From NCBI GenBank assembly GCA_017523755.1, contig JAFWWA010000030.1:1-64000 (forward strand): a DNA stretch of 64,000 nt. The letters are read 5' to 3'. The stretch is from Christensenellaceae bacterium (GTDB lineage: Bacteria; Bacillota; Clostridia; Christensenellales; Christensenellaceae). Of the stretch, positions 43,726 to 52,320 are shown in pieces (position 1 is the stretch's first letter; each line of letters begins with the position of its first letter). The position numbers and the translations under genes are program-made. The notes beneath the pieces are model-generated. The model was not told the origin of the DNA and did no database searches. It saw only the letters and a list, made by a program, of their open reading frames with translations.

Positions 43726-46257
43726 TCAGGCCGTCACTATCCTGCTGGCATCCTCGAGGCCCAGAAGCTTTATAGCGTCCTCGCGCATCTTGTATTTTAA
43801 GATCTTTCCCGCAGCGTTCATCGGGAAGCTGTCCACGAACACAACGTATCTCGGGGTCTTGTGCTTGGCCATGTGATCTCTCACGTAGGCCTTTATCTCC
43901 TCCTCGGTCGAGGTGACGCCTTCCTTTAAGATGACGCAGGCCATTATCTCTTCCCCGTAGGCCTTGTCGGGAACTCCTATTACCTGGACATCGGAGACCT
44001 TCTCGTGCGTGTAGATGAAGTCCTCGATCTCCTTGGGGTAGATGTTCTCGCCGCCCCTTATGATCATGTCCTTGATGCGGCCGGTTATCTTGAAGTTGCC
44101 GTCGGGGAGGCGTCTTGCCAGGTCTCCGCTGTGGAGCCAGCCGTCCTCGTCGATGGCAGCTGCCGTAGCCGCGGGCATCTTGTAGTAGCCCTTCATTATG
44201 TTGTATCCCCTTGCGCAGAACTCTCCGTCGACGTTGTCCGGGCACTCGATGCCGGTCTCGGGATCTACTATCTTGCACTCGACACCGAATATCTTTCCGC
44301 CAACGGTGTTGATCCTGGTCTCAAGAGAGTCGGTGGTCTTCGACATCGTGGTGGCGGGGGAGGCTTCGGTCTGCCCGTAGGTGATGCAGATCTCGGTCAT
44401 GTTCATCCTGTTCACGACGTCCTCCATGACCTTTATGGGGCAGGGGCTGCCTGCCATTATGCCTGTCCTCATATGCGAGAAGTCGGTCTTCTCGAAATCG
44501 GGATGGGAGAGCATGGCTATGAACATGGTGGGCACGCCGTGGAAGCAGGTTATCTTTTCCCTGTTTATGCAGTCGAGGCTTATCCTTGGCGAGAATGCCG
44601 GTATCGGCGACATCGTGACGCCGTGGGTCATCGAAGCCGTCATGGCGAGCACCATGCCGAAGCAGTGGAACATCGGGACCTGTATCATCATGCGGTCCGC
44701 GGTAGAGAGGTCCATGCAGTCGCCTATGGCCTTGCCGTTGTTGACCACGTTATAGTGGGTGAGCATTACGCCCTTCGGGAAGCCTGTCGTACCCGAAGTG
44801 TACTGCATGTTGCAGACATCGTGCTTGTTTATGGCCGCCGCGCGCCTTAAGACCTCTTCCTGAGGCACCGTGTCAGCGTAGGAGAGCGCTTCCTCCCAGG
44901 TGAGGCATCCGTTGACCCTGCTCTCGCAGGTGATTATGTTCCTTAAGAACGGGAGCCTTCTCGTATGGAGCGGCTTTCCGGGTTCATGGTTTTCAAGCTC
45001 GGGGCAGAGCTCCTTTATTATGCCGATATAGTCCGAATCCTTGTAGCCGTCTATCATGACGAGCGTATGCGTGTCGGACTGCCTTAAGAGGTACTCTGTC
45101 TCGTGTATCTTGTATGCGGTGTTCACCGTTACGAGCACGGCGCCGATCTTGGTCGTGGCCCAGAAGGTGAGGTACCACTGGGGTATGTTCGTGGCCCAGA
45201 TGGCCACATGGTCGCCGGGCCTCACTCCTAAGGCTATGAGGGCGCGGGCGAACTCATCGACATCGTCCCTGAACTCGCTGTAGGTCCTCGTATAATCGCA
45301 GGTGGTATACCTGAACGCGTACTGGTCCGGGAACTCCTGGACCATGCGGTCGAGCACCTGCGGGAAGGTATAGTCTATTATCGTCTCTTTAGGCCATACG
45401 TACTTTCCGGTCTTCCTCGCGTTGTCATACAGCCTTCCCGGAAGGGAATCCCCGTCCATGAACTGCTGCATGAAGTTTGCAAAATGCGGGAAGACTATGC
45501 CGGCGTTCGAAAGATCCGGGTCGTAGGACTTGAGCCACTCGAGTGAGATGTATCCCTCGTAGTTTATCGATCTTAAGGACTGCATGAACTGCGGGAACGG
45601 CATGTCGCCCTCTCCCATGATCCTGTAGCTGACCTTTCCGTCCTTATATACCGAGTCCTTTATATGGGTATATTTTATGAAAGCGCCGAGATTCTGCACG
45701 GTCTCCTCGGGTGATTCCGAGGCAAACCTGTAGGGGTGGTGCATGTCCCAGAGAGCACCTACGCTGTCGCTACCTGCCGCGGCAAGGAGCGCCGCCAGCC
45801 TGTCCGTATGCGAATATACGCCGTTCGTCTCGACAAGGAGCGTGACACCGGCTTTCTCCGCGTAGGGTATGAGGCGCTTAAGTCCTTTTAAAACGACCTC
45901 GTCGTCTACCTCGTCGTCGGGCTCGGCCGTATCGTCTCCTAAGATCCTTATATACGGCGTTCCGAGCTTCCGGGCAAGATCTATATATTCCAGGAGCTCG
46001 TCAAAGGTCTTATCGGCCCTGTCCTCAAACGACAGGCTTGAGCCTGATGAAAGGCAGGGTATCTCGAGCCTTATCTTACGCAGGTGTTCTACCGTGGCCC
46101 CTATGTTCTCGGGCTTGAACGGCTGGGCGTGCACGGAAAAGATATCGTTTCCGAGACCTCTTAGCTCGACTCCCGAGAAACCGAAGTCCTTTGCGATGGA
46201 GTAAATGTCTGCCCATGAAAAATCGGGACATCCCAGTGTTGAAAAAGAAAGCTTCAT
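43726..46257 (-). CDS. Fusion: xylose-isomerase-like TIM barrel plus AMP-forming acyl-CoA synthetase
   Basis: One uninterrupted 843-residue frame. Residues 1-~270 are a sugar-phosphate isomerase/epimerase-type (AP endonuclease 2) barrel with apparent metal ligands Glu near 143 (LLVETNG), Asp near 170 (ALWDMHHP), His near 198 (KYTHIKD) and Glu near 240 (ISLEW). Residues ~285-843 are an acyl-CoA synthetase: YTSGTTGFPKG (486-496), ITYGQTEASP, DGWLHSGDLARR, GRIKDMIIRGGENIYP and the C-terminal Lys in NAAGKILKY. It likely activates a carboxylic acid to its CoA thioester; the barrel may isomerise or epimerise a related compound. Preceded by a T-box leader. GGGGAG site before ATG. Confidence 0.88.
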   Translation of the reverse strand: MKLSFSTLGCPDFSWADIYSIAKDFGFSGVELRGLGNDIFSVHAQPFKPENIGATVEHLRKIRLEIPCLSSGSSLSFEDRADKTFDELLEYIDLARKLGTPYIRILGDDTAEPDDEVDDEVVLKGLKRLIPYAEKAGVTLLVETNGVYSHTDRLAALLAAAGSDSVGALWDMHHPYRFASESPEETVQNLGAFIKYTHIKDSVYKDGKVSYRIMGEGDMPFPQFMQSLRSINYEGYISLEWLKSYDPDLSNAGIVFPHFANFMQQFMDGDSLPGRLYDNARKTGKYVWPKETIIDYTFPQVLDRMVQEFPDQYAFRYTTCDYTRTYSEFRDDVDEFARALIALGVRPGDHVAIWATNIPQWYLTFWATTKIGAVLVTVNTAYKIHETEYLLRQSDTHTLVMIDGYKDSDYIGIIKELCPELENHEPGKPLHTRRLPFLRNIITCESRVNGCLTWEEALSYADTVPQEEVLRRAAAINKHDVCNMQYTSGTTGFPKGVMLTHYNVVNNGKAIGDCMDLSTADRMMIQVPMFHCFGMVLAMTASMTHGVTMSPIPAFSPRISLDCINREKITCFHGVPTMFIAMLSHPDFEKTDFSHMRTGIMAGSPCPIKVMEDVVNRMNMTEICITYGQTEASPATTMSKTTDSLETRINTVGGKIFGVECKIVDPETGIECPDNVDGEFCARGYNIMKGYYKMPAATAAAIDEDGWLHSGDLARRLPDGNFKITGRIKDMIIRGGENIYPKEIEDFIYTHEKVSDVQVIGVPDKAYGEEIMACVILKEGVTSTEEEIKAYVRDHMAKHKTPRYVVFVDSFPMNAAGKILKYKMREDAIKLLGLEDASRIVTA

Positions 46258-46296
46258 CTTTTCTCCCCTATAAGGCGCACAGGCCTTTTTTAAAAT

Positions 46297-46590
46297 AAAA
46301 AAACCGTCTCTTCATAAAGAGACGGATGTGTTTCCGCGGTACCACTCTTCTTGATACAGATGTATCCGGCTTTGGTACATCGACAGTGTCAATGCTTCCT
46401 TTGATAACGGAGGGGGCTCCGTAGGATCCTAATCTCGTTTCGGATCTCCGCTCTGAGGCGAGTCATGCATCCGTGCAGTCCTGCTGCCTCGCACCTTCCG
46501 GCAGCTCTCTTAAAAGACATCGCAGGATCTTTATCCTCTTTACAGCGTTTGACTTATCGTGAAGGGGAGGCTTTCTCCCGTTCACGCAAT
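46297..46590 (-). ncRNA. T-box riboswitch leader (predicted leucine-type)
   Basis: On the minus strand the T-box core AGAGTGGTACCGCGG is at 46348-46334, followed by terminator hairpin arms CCGTCTCTT/AAGAGACGG (46325-46304) and a T run, 40 bases before the ATG of the fusion gene. Upstream, a stem I can be drawn from 46547 to 46449 with lower pairs CGCT/AGCG and GAGG/CCTC and an apical AGAGAG...GGTG module. The specifier loop right strand contains CTC at 46462-46460, one base before the lower stem, which suggests Leu. The bulge TGGT would pair with a tRNA having discriminator A, consistent with tRNA-Leu and not with tRNA-Asp or tRNA-Cys. The class is clear; the specifier is inference. Confidence 0.9.
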
Positions 46591-46620
46591 AATCTATCAT
46601 AAGGCCGCCTTTCGTGTCAA
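46591..46620 (-). promoter_or_regulatory. Promoter of the T-box transcript
   Basis: Minus strand TTGACA (46620-46615) and TAGATT (46596-46591) with an 18-base spacer. Confidence 0.65.
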
Positions 46621-46651
46621 GGCTTTTTGTGGCCGGGACGCGCTTATGAGA

Positions 46652-46681
46652 TTGAAATGGAAGGCTTTTAAAGAGTATAAT
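46652..46681 (+). promoter_or_regulatory. Promoter of galM
   Basis: TTGAAA (46652-46657) and TATAAT (46676-46681) with an 18-base spacer; divergent from the T-box promoter. Confidence 0.7.
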
Positions 46682-46720
46682 CAGTATAGATAAAAATCCA
46701 TCTTGAAAGGAAATCGGGAT

Positions 46721-47788
46721 ATGTCATCAGTTACAAAGACTCTTTTCGGAAAGCTTAAGGACGGCAGGAAGATAAATATATTTAAGATCGAGAATAAGAA
46801 CGGCGCGTACGTCACGGTATCGGAGTACGGCTGCAACATAGTGAACGTCGTCGTGCCCGACAGGGACGGGAAGCTGGGGGATGTCGTCTTAGGCTACGAT
46901 ACCTTAAAGGAATACGAGGATCAGAGCGACTGCATGTCTTCGAGCTATTTCGGCGTGACGGTAGGAAGAGTGGCCAACCGCATAGGCGGTGCCGAGTTCA
47001 CCCTCAACGGGAAGACCTACAGCCTTACCAAGAACAACGGGAACAACAACCTGCACAGTGCTGAGGCGAACTTCGGATATCTGCCCTTTAAAGGGACGGA
47101 GATAGAGGACGGAGTCCTCATGAAGAGGGTGAGCCTTGCGGGAGAGGGCGGATTCCCGGGCAACCTGGTAGTGGGTGTGGCCGTGACCTTCGACGATGAC
47201 AACGTGCTTAAGTTCGAATATAAGGCAGTGGCTGACGATGATACTCTGGTGGCAATGACTAACCATTCGTTCTTCAACCTTGGAGGACAGGAGTCCGGCC
47301 CCATAACCGATGAGTATCTGAAGCTCAACGCTCCCTTCATGACGCCAATAAACGGCGAGATACTGCCCATAGGCGAGGTGAAGAGCGTAAAGGGAACTCC
47401 CTTCGACTTCATGGAATACAAGAGGATAGGGGACGATATAGGAGCCGACGACGAGCAGATAAAGCTGGCAGGCGGCTTCGACCACTGCTGGATACTAAAG
47501 AAGACCGAGCCCGGCGCCTTCGAGTTCGCGGCAAGCGTGCACGACGACAGGACAGGAAGGGGGATGGACTGCTTCACCACGAAGCCTGCCATCCAGTTCT
47601 ACAGCGGCAACTTCATCGTTGACGGCGGAAAGGGGAAGTACGGAGCGACATACTGCTACAGGGGAGCGCTCTGCCTCGAGACTCAGTACGTGCCTAACGG
47701 TATGCAGTGCTCGCATCTCGGCAGCCCTGTCTTAAGGAAGGGCGAGGAGTACCACCACGTGACGGCGTACAGGTTCTATACGCTTTAA
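46721..47788 (+). CDS. galM: Aldose 1-epimerase
   Basis: A 355-residue galactose mutarotase when started at ATG 46721 behind AAAGGA. Motifs: GVTVGRVANRIGGAEFTLNGK, NNNLHSA (His), TNHSFFNLGG (His) and LETQYVPNGM (catalytic Glu). It interconverts alpha and beta anomers of aldohexoses for uptake into the Leloir pathway; galT is elsewhere in the window. Monocistronic, with its own terminator. Confidence 0.93.
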   Translation: MSSVTKTLFGKLKDGRKINIFKIENKNGAYVTVSEYGCNIVNVVVPDRDGKLGDVVLGYDTLKEYEDQSDCMSSSYFGVTVGRVANRIGGAEFTLNGKTYSLTKNNGNNNLHSAEANFGYLPFKGTEIEDGVLMKRVSLAGEGGFPGNLVVGVAVTFDDDNVLKFEYKAVADDDTLVAMTNHSFFNLGGQESGPITDEYLKLNAPFMTPINGEILPIGEVKSVKGTPFDFMEYKRIGDDIGADDEQIKLAGGFDHCWILKKTEPGAFEFAASVHDDRTGRGMDCFTTKPAIQFYSGNFIVDGGKGKYGATYCYRGALCLETQYVPNGMQCSHLGSPVLRKGEEYHHVTAYRFYTL

Positions 47789-47807
47789 AAGAAAGACGGA
47801 TAACAGG

Positions 47808-47840
47808 AAAAGGACACAGCCAAGGCCGTGTCCTTTTTGT
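47808..47840 (+). terminator. Terminator of galM
   Basis: AAAGGACAC/GTGTCCTTT arms and T tail. Confidence 0.92.
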
Positions 47841-47855
47841 TTGCGTAAGACTTTA

Positions 47856-47957
47856 CTATCTGGTCGTATAGGTCTTAGCCGGGTGCTTCCTTAGCTCCTT
47901 TTCGTTGACCTCGATACCGAGCCCCGGTCCGTCGGGGACCAAAGCTGTTTTTGACAT
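47856..47957 (-). pseudogene. Remnant of an enolase-superfamily dehydratase (C-terminal tail)
   Basis: A 33-codon frame reading MSKTALVPDGPGLGIEVNEK and ending KTYTTR. The PDGPGLGIEVNE block is the C-terminal tail of mandelate-racemase-type sugar-acid dehydratases (galactonate/mannonate dehydratase group). The remaining ~350 residues are missing: the GH43 stop lies only 57 bases upstream. It has an AGGAGATAAC site before ATG, so it might be translated, but it cannot be an enzyme. It differs from the tails of the two dehydratases at 18.6-21.1 kb. Confidence 0.7.
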
Positions 47958-47973
47958 TATGTTATCTCCTTTG

Positions 47974-47997
47974 CCGGGCCCCCGATTAGAGGCCCGG
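47974..47997 (-). terminator. Hairpin after the GH43 gene
   Basis: CCGGGCC (47974-47980) and GGCCCGG (47991-47997) perfect arms; no T run follows, so it may be a 3' stabilising hairpin rather than a full terminator. Confidence 0.5.
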
Positions 47998-48014
47998 TCA
48001 GTTATTCCGTTATC

Positions 48015-49544
48015 TCAGTCAAGAGCGTTGTAGGTGAAAGACTTAAACGTAGCGCTTCCGTGGCCGGCGCAGAAGAATCCGCACTTAAGCCCGAACCAGT
48101 CGTTCACATAGAAGCACATGTTTATCTTCTTCCAGTTCACGCCGTCATAGGAATACCACGGTGAGATGATATCCTTATCATTCTTCAGCTTAAGCCATAT
48201 ATGGTTGCCGCTCCAGTCGGCCTTCTCGTTCTTCACGTAATGCTCGCGCACCTGCATCCATCTGGCGTTGTTGTTGTATACCTTTATGATATCCTGCTCG
48301 ACGGCTATGCCGCAGAGGGTGCCGAGATCGGGATTCATGTAGTTGCCGAACGGTGTGCCGAAGCAGATGCCCGAGATCGCGTGATACTCGGAGAACAGCT
48401 CGACCGTTATCTCCTGCGAGATATGCTGGCGCTGCATCATGATGGGATGCGAATCCATGAGGTGGCTGCCCGTGCCTATGAGAGTGAGACCGTCCTTATC
48501 AAATGAGACCCTTTCCTTAACGGTCGTGGTGTCGGAAGGCATCCAGTGGGGTCTTAATTCGGTCTCCTTCGTGAAGTCGTCAGACAGATGGTATTCGGAG
48601 TTTACCTTTTCCCCGCCTTTGGGCATCGGTATCGGCTCATCCTCCTTATATCTGGGATCCACCCTCCACCAGCCGTCCTCATCCCATATAACGGGCTCGA
48701 GAAGGGTAGCCTTGCCGCAGGTGGCCCTATGGCCTCTCGGGAAGCCTCCGTAGAGCAGATACCACTGCTCGTTATCGGGCCCAAGGACAAGGGTGCCGTG
48801 GCCCTTAGACCACCAGTATTCGTCCCTTGAGTCGGTATGCTTTATGGCGTTATAGGGGGAGAACTCCCAGGGACCGTGCACGCTCCTTGACCGGAGGGAT
48901 ACCACCATATGGCTCGTCGGCGGTCCCAGTGTCCCGCCCTGGGCGGTCGTGAGATAGAGCCATCCGTCCTTCCACAGAAGCTTCGGCCCCTCAGTGCACA
49001 TGCCTTCCACGTCCCACTCGTCCGGTATCGGCCAGTCGGGATATATTATCTTATAGTGGCCGGTCGCCTTAAGGCCGTCGTCAGAGAGCGGGAAGTACAT
49101 GTTCTGTGACATGAATATATAGCGCTTGCCGTCCTCTCCCACGACATGGCCCGGGTCTATAGAAGGTATGTTCTTGTATACTACCGTTGGCTCGGTCCAT
49201 GGGCCGTGCTTTATGTCCTTCGTCGTGGTGACATAAACGTCCCCGTAGTTCCAGTGGGGATCCTCGGTGGCGAGGAAGGCGTAGATATAGTAGGTGTCCC
49301 CGTATTTTATGAGGTCGGGGGCCCAGAGCCTTCCCGTGAAGTTCGTCACGGCATAGTAGAGGAATTCCCAGTTCACAAGATCTCTTGAGTGATAGATCGC
49401 GCATCCGCATGGGCCACCCATTCCGAAGGTCATGTAGTAATCGTCGCCGTCCTTAAGGGTGGAGTTGTCTCCGCCGGTAAAGATGACGGGATTCTTATAC
49501 ATGCCGTTCCCGAGGTCGGCCTGCTGTCTAAGATCTCTTAACAT
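48015..49544 (-). CDS. Glycoside hydrolase family 43 protein
   Basis: A 509-residue cytoplasmic protein (no signal peptide). N-terminal five-bladed propeller: base Asp in GGDNSTLKDGDDYY, Asp in NIPSIDPGHVVGEDGKRYIF and acid Glu in GMCTEGPKLLWKDGWLYLT. The C-terminal ~190 residues (from HLSDDFTKE) are a beta-sandwich as in GH43 xylosidases and arabinofuranosidases. It should remove xylose or arabinose from imported oligosaccharides. The start ATG follows AAAAAGGAGAAAGGC. The next gene upstream on the same strand is another glycosidase, with a terminator between. Confidence 0.88.
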   Translation of the reverse strand: MLRDLRQQADLGNGMYKNPVIFTGGDNSTLKDGDDYYMTFGMGGPCGCAIYHSRDLVNWEFLYYAVTNFTGRLWAPDLIKYGDTYYIYAFLATEDPHWNYGDVYVTTTKDIKHGPWTEPTVVYKNIPSIDPGHVVGEDGKRYIFMSQNMYFPLSDDGLKATGHYKIIYPDWPIPDEWDVEGMCTEGPKLLWKDGWLYLTTAQGGTLGPPTSHMVVSLRSRSVHGPWEFSPYNAIKHTDSRDEYWWSKGHGTLVLGPDNEQWYLLYGGFPRGHRATCGKATLLEPVIWDEDGWWRVDPRYKEDEPIPMPKGGEKVNSEYHLSDDFTKETELRPHWMPSDTTTVKERVSFDKDGLTLIGTGSHLMDSHPIMMQRQHISQEITVELFSEYHAISGICFGTPFGNYMNPDLGTLCGIAVEQDIIKVYNNNARWMQVREHYVKNEKADWSGNHIWLKLKNDKDIISPWYSYDGVNWKKINMCFYVNDWFGLKCGFFCAGHGSATFKSFTYNALD

Positions 49545-49571
49545 AGCTGCCTTTCTCCTTTTTTACATAAT

Positions 49572-49597
49572 AAAATGCCGGCAGAAGCTGCCGGCAT
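49572..49597 (-). terminator. Terminator of the upstream glycosidase gene
   Basis: ATGCCGGCAG/CTGCCGGCAT hairpin followed on the minus strand by TTTATTAT. Confidence 0.85.
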
Positions 49598-49604
49598 AGG
49601 ACGT

Positions 49605-51992
49605 TTAATCCATTATGATCTCGAACGCCAGAGCCGCGGGCCTGTCCGCGCCTCCCATGAGGAATTTTTTGCCGTTACGGGGAAGCTCATAAAGCCTGTT
49701 TCCGTAAACGTCAAGGGCGTATATCGCGCTGCAGTTCTCTATTATGAGCTCTCCGTCCGGATCGTCGCAGTAGAGCTTGCCGCCGAAGCCGAGCGAGATG
49801 TCTCCCGCCCACTTGTTTCCGTCGTTGCCGGTGTTGCCCGTAGCCATGATGACCATGTGCTTCGACTCATCAACGGCTTTTCCGTCCCTCGGGAGCAGTG
49901 AAAGGGTCATCTTCTCGTTCTTTATTTGAGCCTTTACGGGGCCAAGGCATATCTCACTGCCCTTAGGATAGCCCGAGAACACCTTCACGTACGGGGAATC
50001 TATAGTGAACTGCCCGTTTCCGAAATCGAACCTTATCTCCTTCGTGTCGGATACGAAGCAGTCAAGCCCCTGCAGGCCTGAATCACTGTCCCAGAGCCCC
50101 CATTTCTTCATGGCCGCGTCGGCGAACCTCGAGAATCCGGTATAGTCGGCGTTCCTCTCGATGCCGTCTATCTTGTCGAGGTCTATGACGGCGCTCCTGT
50201 CCGATACCGTGCCAAGATTCAGGAGCGGCTCAGCCTTTTCTCCCCTGTGCTTATCGAGGAAGGAGGTCCCAACGTATCTGTGCTCGAGCGCGTCCTCGTA
50301 CGGGGTCCTTGCGTAGATTATGGAATGTGAAGCCTTTGTGAAGTCTCCGTTCGAGGAGAATCCGGCGTTCACCATTAGGTCGGCGTCCCCGTCATAGCTG
50401 TCTTCCACGAATACGGTCCTCGACTTCGAGACGAAGGGAAGGAAGCCGTAAGGCATCTTGTAGTTCTCGGGGAGCATCTTCATGTCTTCCTTCGTATATA
50501 CCATGTCGATCGTCTTTTCAGCCTCTTTCACACAGCCCTTAAGGAATATCGAAGCCATGGCTCCGAACTGGCCGATGAGGGAAGGATCGTTGAACACGTT
50601 GTATACGTGGTCGATATAGTCGTCCTTAAGCGTCGTATAGTCGTCTGAGTGCGTGAAGCAGTAGAGCATGAGGCCGTCCCAGTTCTGCAGGCATGCGTAT
50701 GCCGCCTGCATGAGATAAGCGGTGGAGTGGAAGGGCATCCCGCCGTATTCGTTCCATTCGCTTATGACGTAGGGCTTGCCTTTTATTGCCGCGCCTGCCA
50801 GCTGCATGAGAAGATGCCCGTCCCTGATGTCAAATACGGGATAGGTGGCCTTTCTCGGATCCTGCTTCACATTCTCATGCCAACAGAAGCGTACGCCCAT
50901 ACCGTTCCTTGCCCCGCCCATCGGGTGGTTGTAGTAGGCGTTGTTCTCGCCCAGGTCTATCTCCCTTGTAGATGAATAGATATCGGCTATGCCGTGGAGC
51001 AGGTTGCAGCCGTTTACGGGGGCTTTGGCTCCGAGGCTCTTAACATGGCTTATCATCTCGTGATAGTAATGCTCGTTTAGAAGCATGCCGTATTCCATGT
51101 AGTCGGCGAACCTGGCGGGCGAATCCTGGCCGACCCAGTACTTTCTCGGGTCGCGGTAGGGCTGTATGTAGTCGCCGTATTCTATCGGCATGACCGTTCC
51201 TTCAGCCGGATCCTCAAAGTCAAGGAGCGCGCATTCGCCGTTCCTCGTCCAGGCTTTCTTAAGTCCCTCACGGTCTCCGTATTTTGATAGCAGGAAGGAG
51301 TTGAACCTGAGGCGGCGCTCGGTCTCATAGGGCTCTCTTGCCTTGTCATTAAGCTCCGCTATATTCACGAAGAACGCGCTGTTCTCGTTCGTTATCTGGA
51401 TAGCCATCACGACCGGGTCCTCGAGGAATGACATCCCGGTATAGGGGTTAACTGCTGACAGGTATTTCGTAGCGTAATCCTTCTGGAGCTCTATCATCTC
51501 CTCGTTGAATACCGTGACGGCCTTCATGCGCGAATACGGGGGAGTTACTTTAAGGTCGCCGGTATTCGTGAATGTCCTGTAGCAGTGAAGGTCTACCTGT
51601 ACGTAGATGCCTCTTTTTTTCAGCTGATATACGAAATACTGCAGCCTGTCAAGATTCTCAGGGTCGAGCTCGCGGCCCTTTCCCTTTTCGGAATAGTCTA
51701 TTATAGAGCGTCCGTTCGGGTTGTAGGAATCCTCAGCGTGAAGGCGGATGACGTTGCATCCTATTGAAGCCAGTCTGTCGGCATAGACCTCCGCGGTCTT
51801 CTTATCGGGCATTATGCCGGCGCCCGGGATATTGAAGCCCACGAACCTGGCTCTTTTGCCGTCCTCGAAGTAGAGGCTCCCATCCTTTATCACGGTATGC
51901 CCGTGTATACCGGCCGGCGCTTCAAGCAGGTCGGAGAAATCAAGTACGCCCGTGTTTCTTGTATGAGCGTTCAGCTTTATGTGTTTATCCAT
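49605..51992 (-). CDS. Clan GH-A-type glycoside hydrolase (cellulase-like family)
   Basis: A 795-residue cytoplasmic protein. A (beta/alpha)8 barrel (residues ~45-480) begins with FVGFNIPGAG and CNVIRLHAEDS, carries a candidate acid/base Glu in IQITNENSAFF and a candidate nucleophile Glu in YVISEWNEYGG, and is followed by ~300 residues of beta-rich domains. Pattern and fold fit GH5-like glycosidases, but I cannot assign the family or sugar. It lacks a signal peptide, so it would act on imported oligosaccharides. Own promoter with repeated motifs. Confidence 0.8.
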   Translation of the reverse strand: MDKHIKLNAHTRNTGVLDFSDLLEAPAGIHGHTVIKDGSLYFEDGKRARFVGFNIPGAGIMPDKKTAEVYADRLASIGCNVIRLHAEDSYNPNGRSIIDYSEKGKGRELDPENLDRLQYFVYQLKKRGIYVQVDLHCYRTFTNTGDLKVTPPYSRMKAVTVFNEEMIELQKDYATKYLSAVNPYTGMSFLEDPVVMAIQITNENSAFFVNIAELNDKAREPYETERRLRFNSFLLSKYGDREGLKKAWTRNGECALLDFEDPAEGTVMPIEYGDYIQPYRDPRKYWVGQDSPARFADYMEYGMLLNEHYYHEMISHVKSLGAKAPVNGCNLLHGIADIYSSTREIDLGENNAYYNHPMGGARNGMGVRFCWHENVKQDPRKATYPVFDIRDGHLLMQLAGAAIKGKPYVISEWNEYGGMPFHSTAYLMQAAYACLQNWDGLMLYCFTHSDDYTTLKDDYIDHVYNVFNDPSLIGQFGAMASIFLKGCVKEAEKTIDMVYTKEDMKMLPENYKMPYGFLPFVSKSRTVFVEDSYDGDADLMVNAGFSSNGDFTKASHSIIYARTPYEDALEHRYVGTSFLDKHRGEKAEPLLNLGTVSDRSAVIDLDKIDGIERNADYTGFSRFADAAMKKWGLWDSDSGLQGLDCFVSDTKEIRFDFGNGQFTIDSPYVKVFSGYPKGSEICLGPVKAQIKNEKMTLSLLPRDGKAVDESKHMVIMATGNTGNDGNKWAGDISLGFGGKLYCDDPDGELIIENCSAIYALDVYGNRLYELPRNGKKFLMGGADRPAALAFEIIMD

Positions 51993-52022
51993 GTCGTACT
52001 CCTGTTATTTAATTGTACTGCC

Positions 52023-52063
52023 TTTGAATACATTATACGACAAAAGGGAGCCTGTTTGAATAC
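52023..52063 (-). promoter_or_regulatory. Promoter of the glycosidase gene flanked by direct repeats
   Basis: Minus strand TTCAAA (52060-52055) and TATAAT (52037-52032) with a 17-base spacer. On the plus strand TTTGAATAC occurs at 52023-52031 and 52055-52063, exactly 32 bases apart, one copy over the -35 box and one at the transcription start, as expected for a regulator acting on one DNA face. Confidence 0.7.
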
Positions 52064-52106
52064 GGAAATGTTAAAAGGGGCCCAGATCAACATAAGGCTG
52101 ATATAA

Positions 52107-52240
52107 AAAAGCCCGGGGCCGAAGCCCCGGACCGGGAAAATGGTACCGGTCTGTGGAAAAAGGGTAAAATCCGCAGACCATCAAAGGACCGGACTGCGGG
52201 CAAACGGGTAAGTCATTTATATTGCCCGCGGTCGGAATAA
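52107..52240 (-). ncRNA. Structured RNA region with terminator, possible small RNA or long 3' UTR
   Basis: Read on the minus strand this gene-free stretch has GCGGGC/GCCCGC (52230-52197 region), GGTCTG/CAGACC (52179-52148) and a strong terminator CCGGGGC-TTCG-GCCCCGG with a T run (52130-52105). It lies between the XRE gene and the glycosidase promoter. It is either the 3' end of the XRE transcript or a separate small RNA. No known family recognised. Confidence 0.4.
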
Positions 52241-52320
52241 AGCTGTGTAATTACGGTAAATGTCAGGCAGAAGCCATCGACAGCATTATATCATGAAAGT
52301 CATATATCTTAAAACCTGCG

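Noticed and set aside
44005-44850. Long plus-strand open frame opposite the acyl-CoA synthetase
   Set aside because: It mirrors the codons of the real gene, is rich in His/Val/Arg without any motif, and has no ribosome binding site.
46304-46325. Hairpin with T run taken at first as a plain terminator of galM or an upstream gene
   Set aside because: The adjoining T-box core and stem I show that it is the regulated terminator of a T-box leader on the minus strand.
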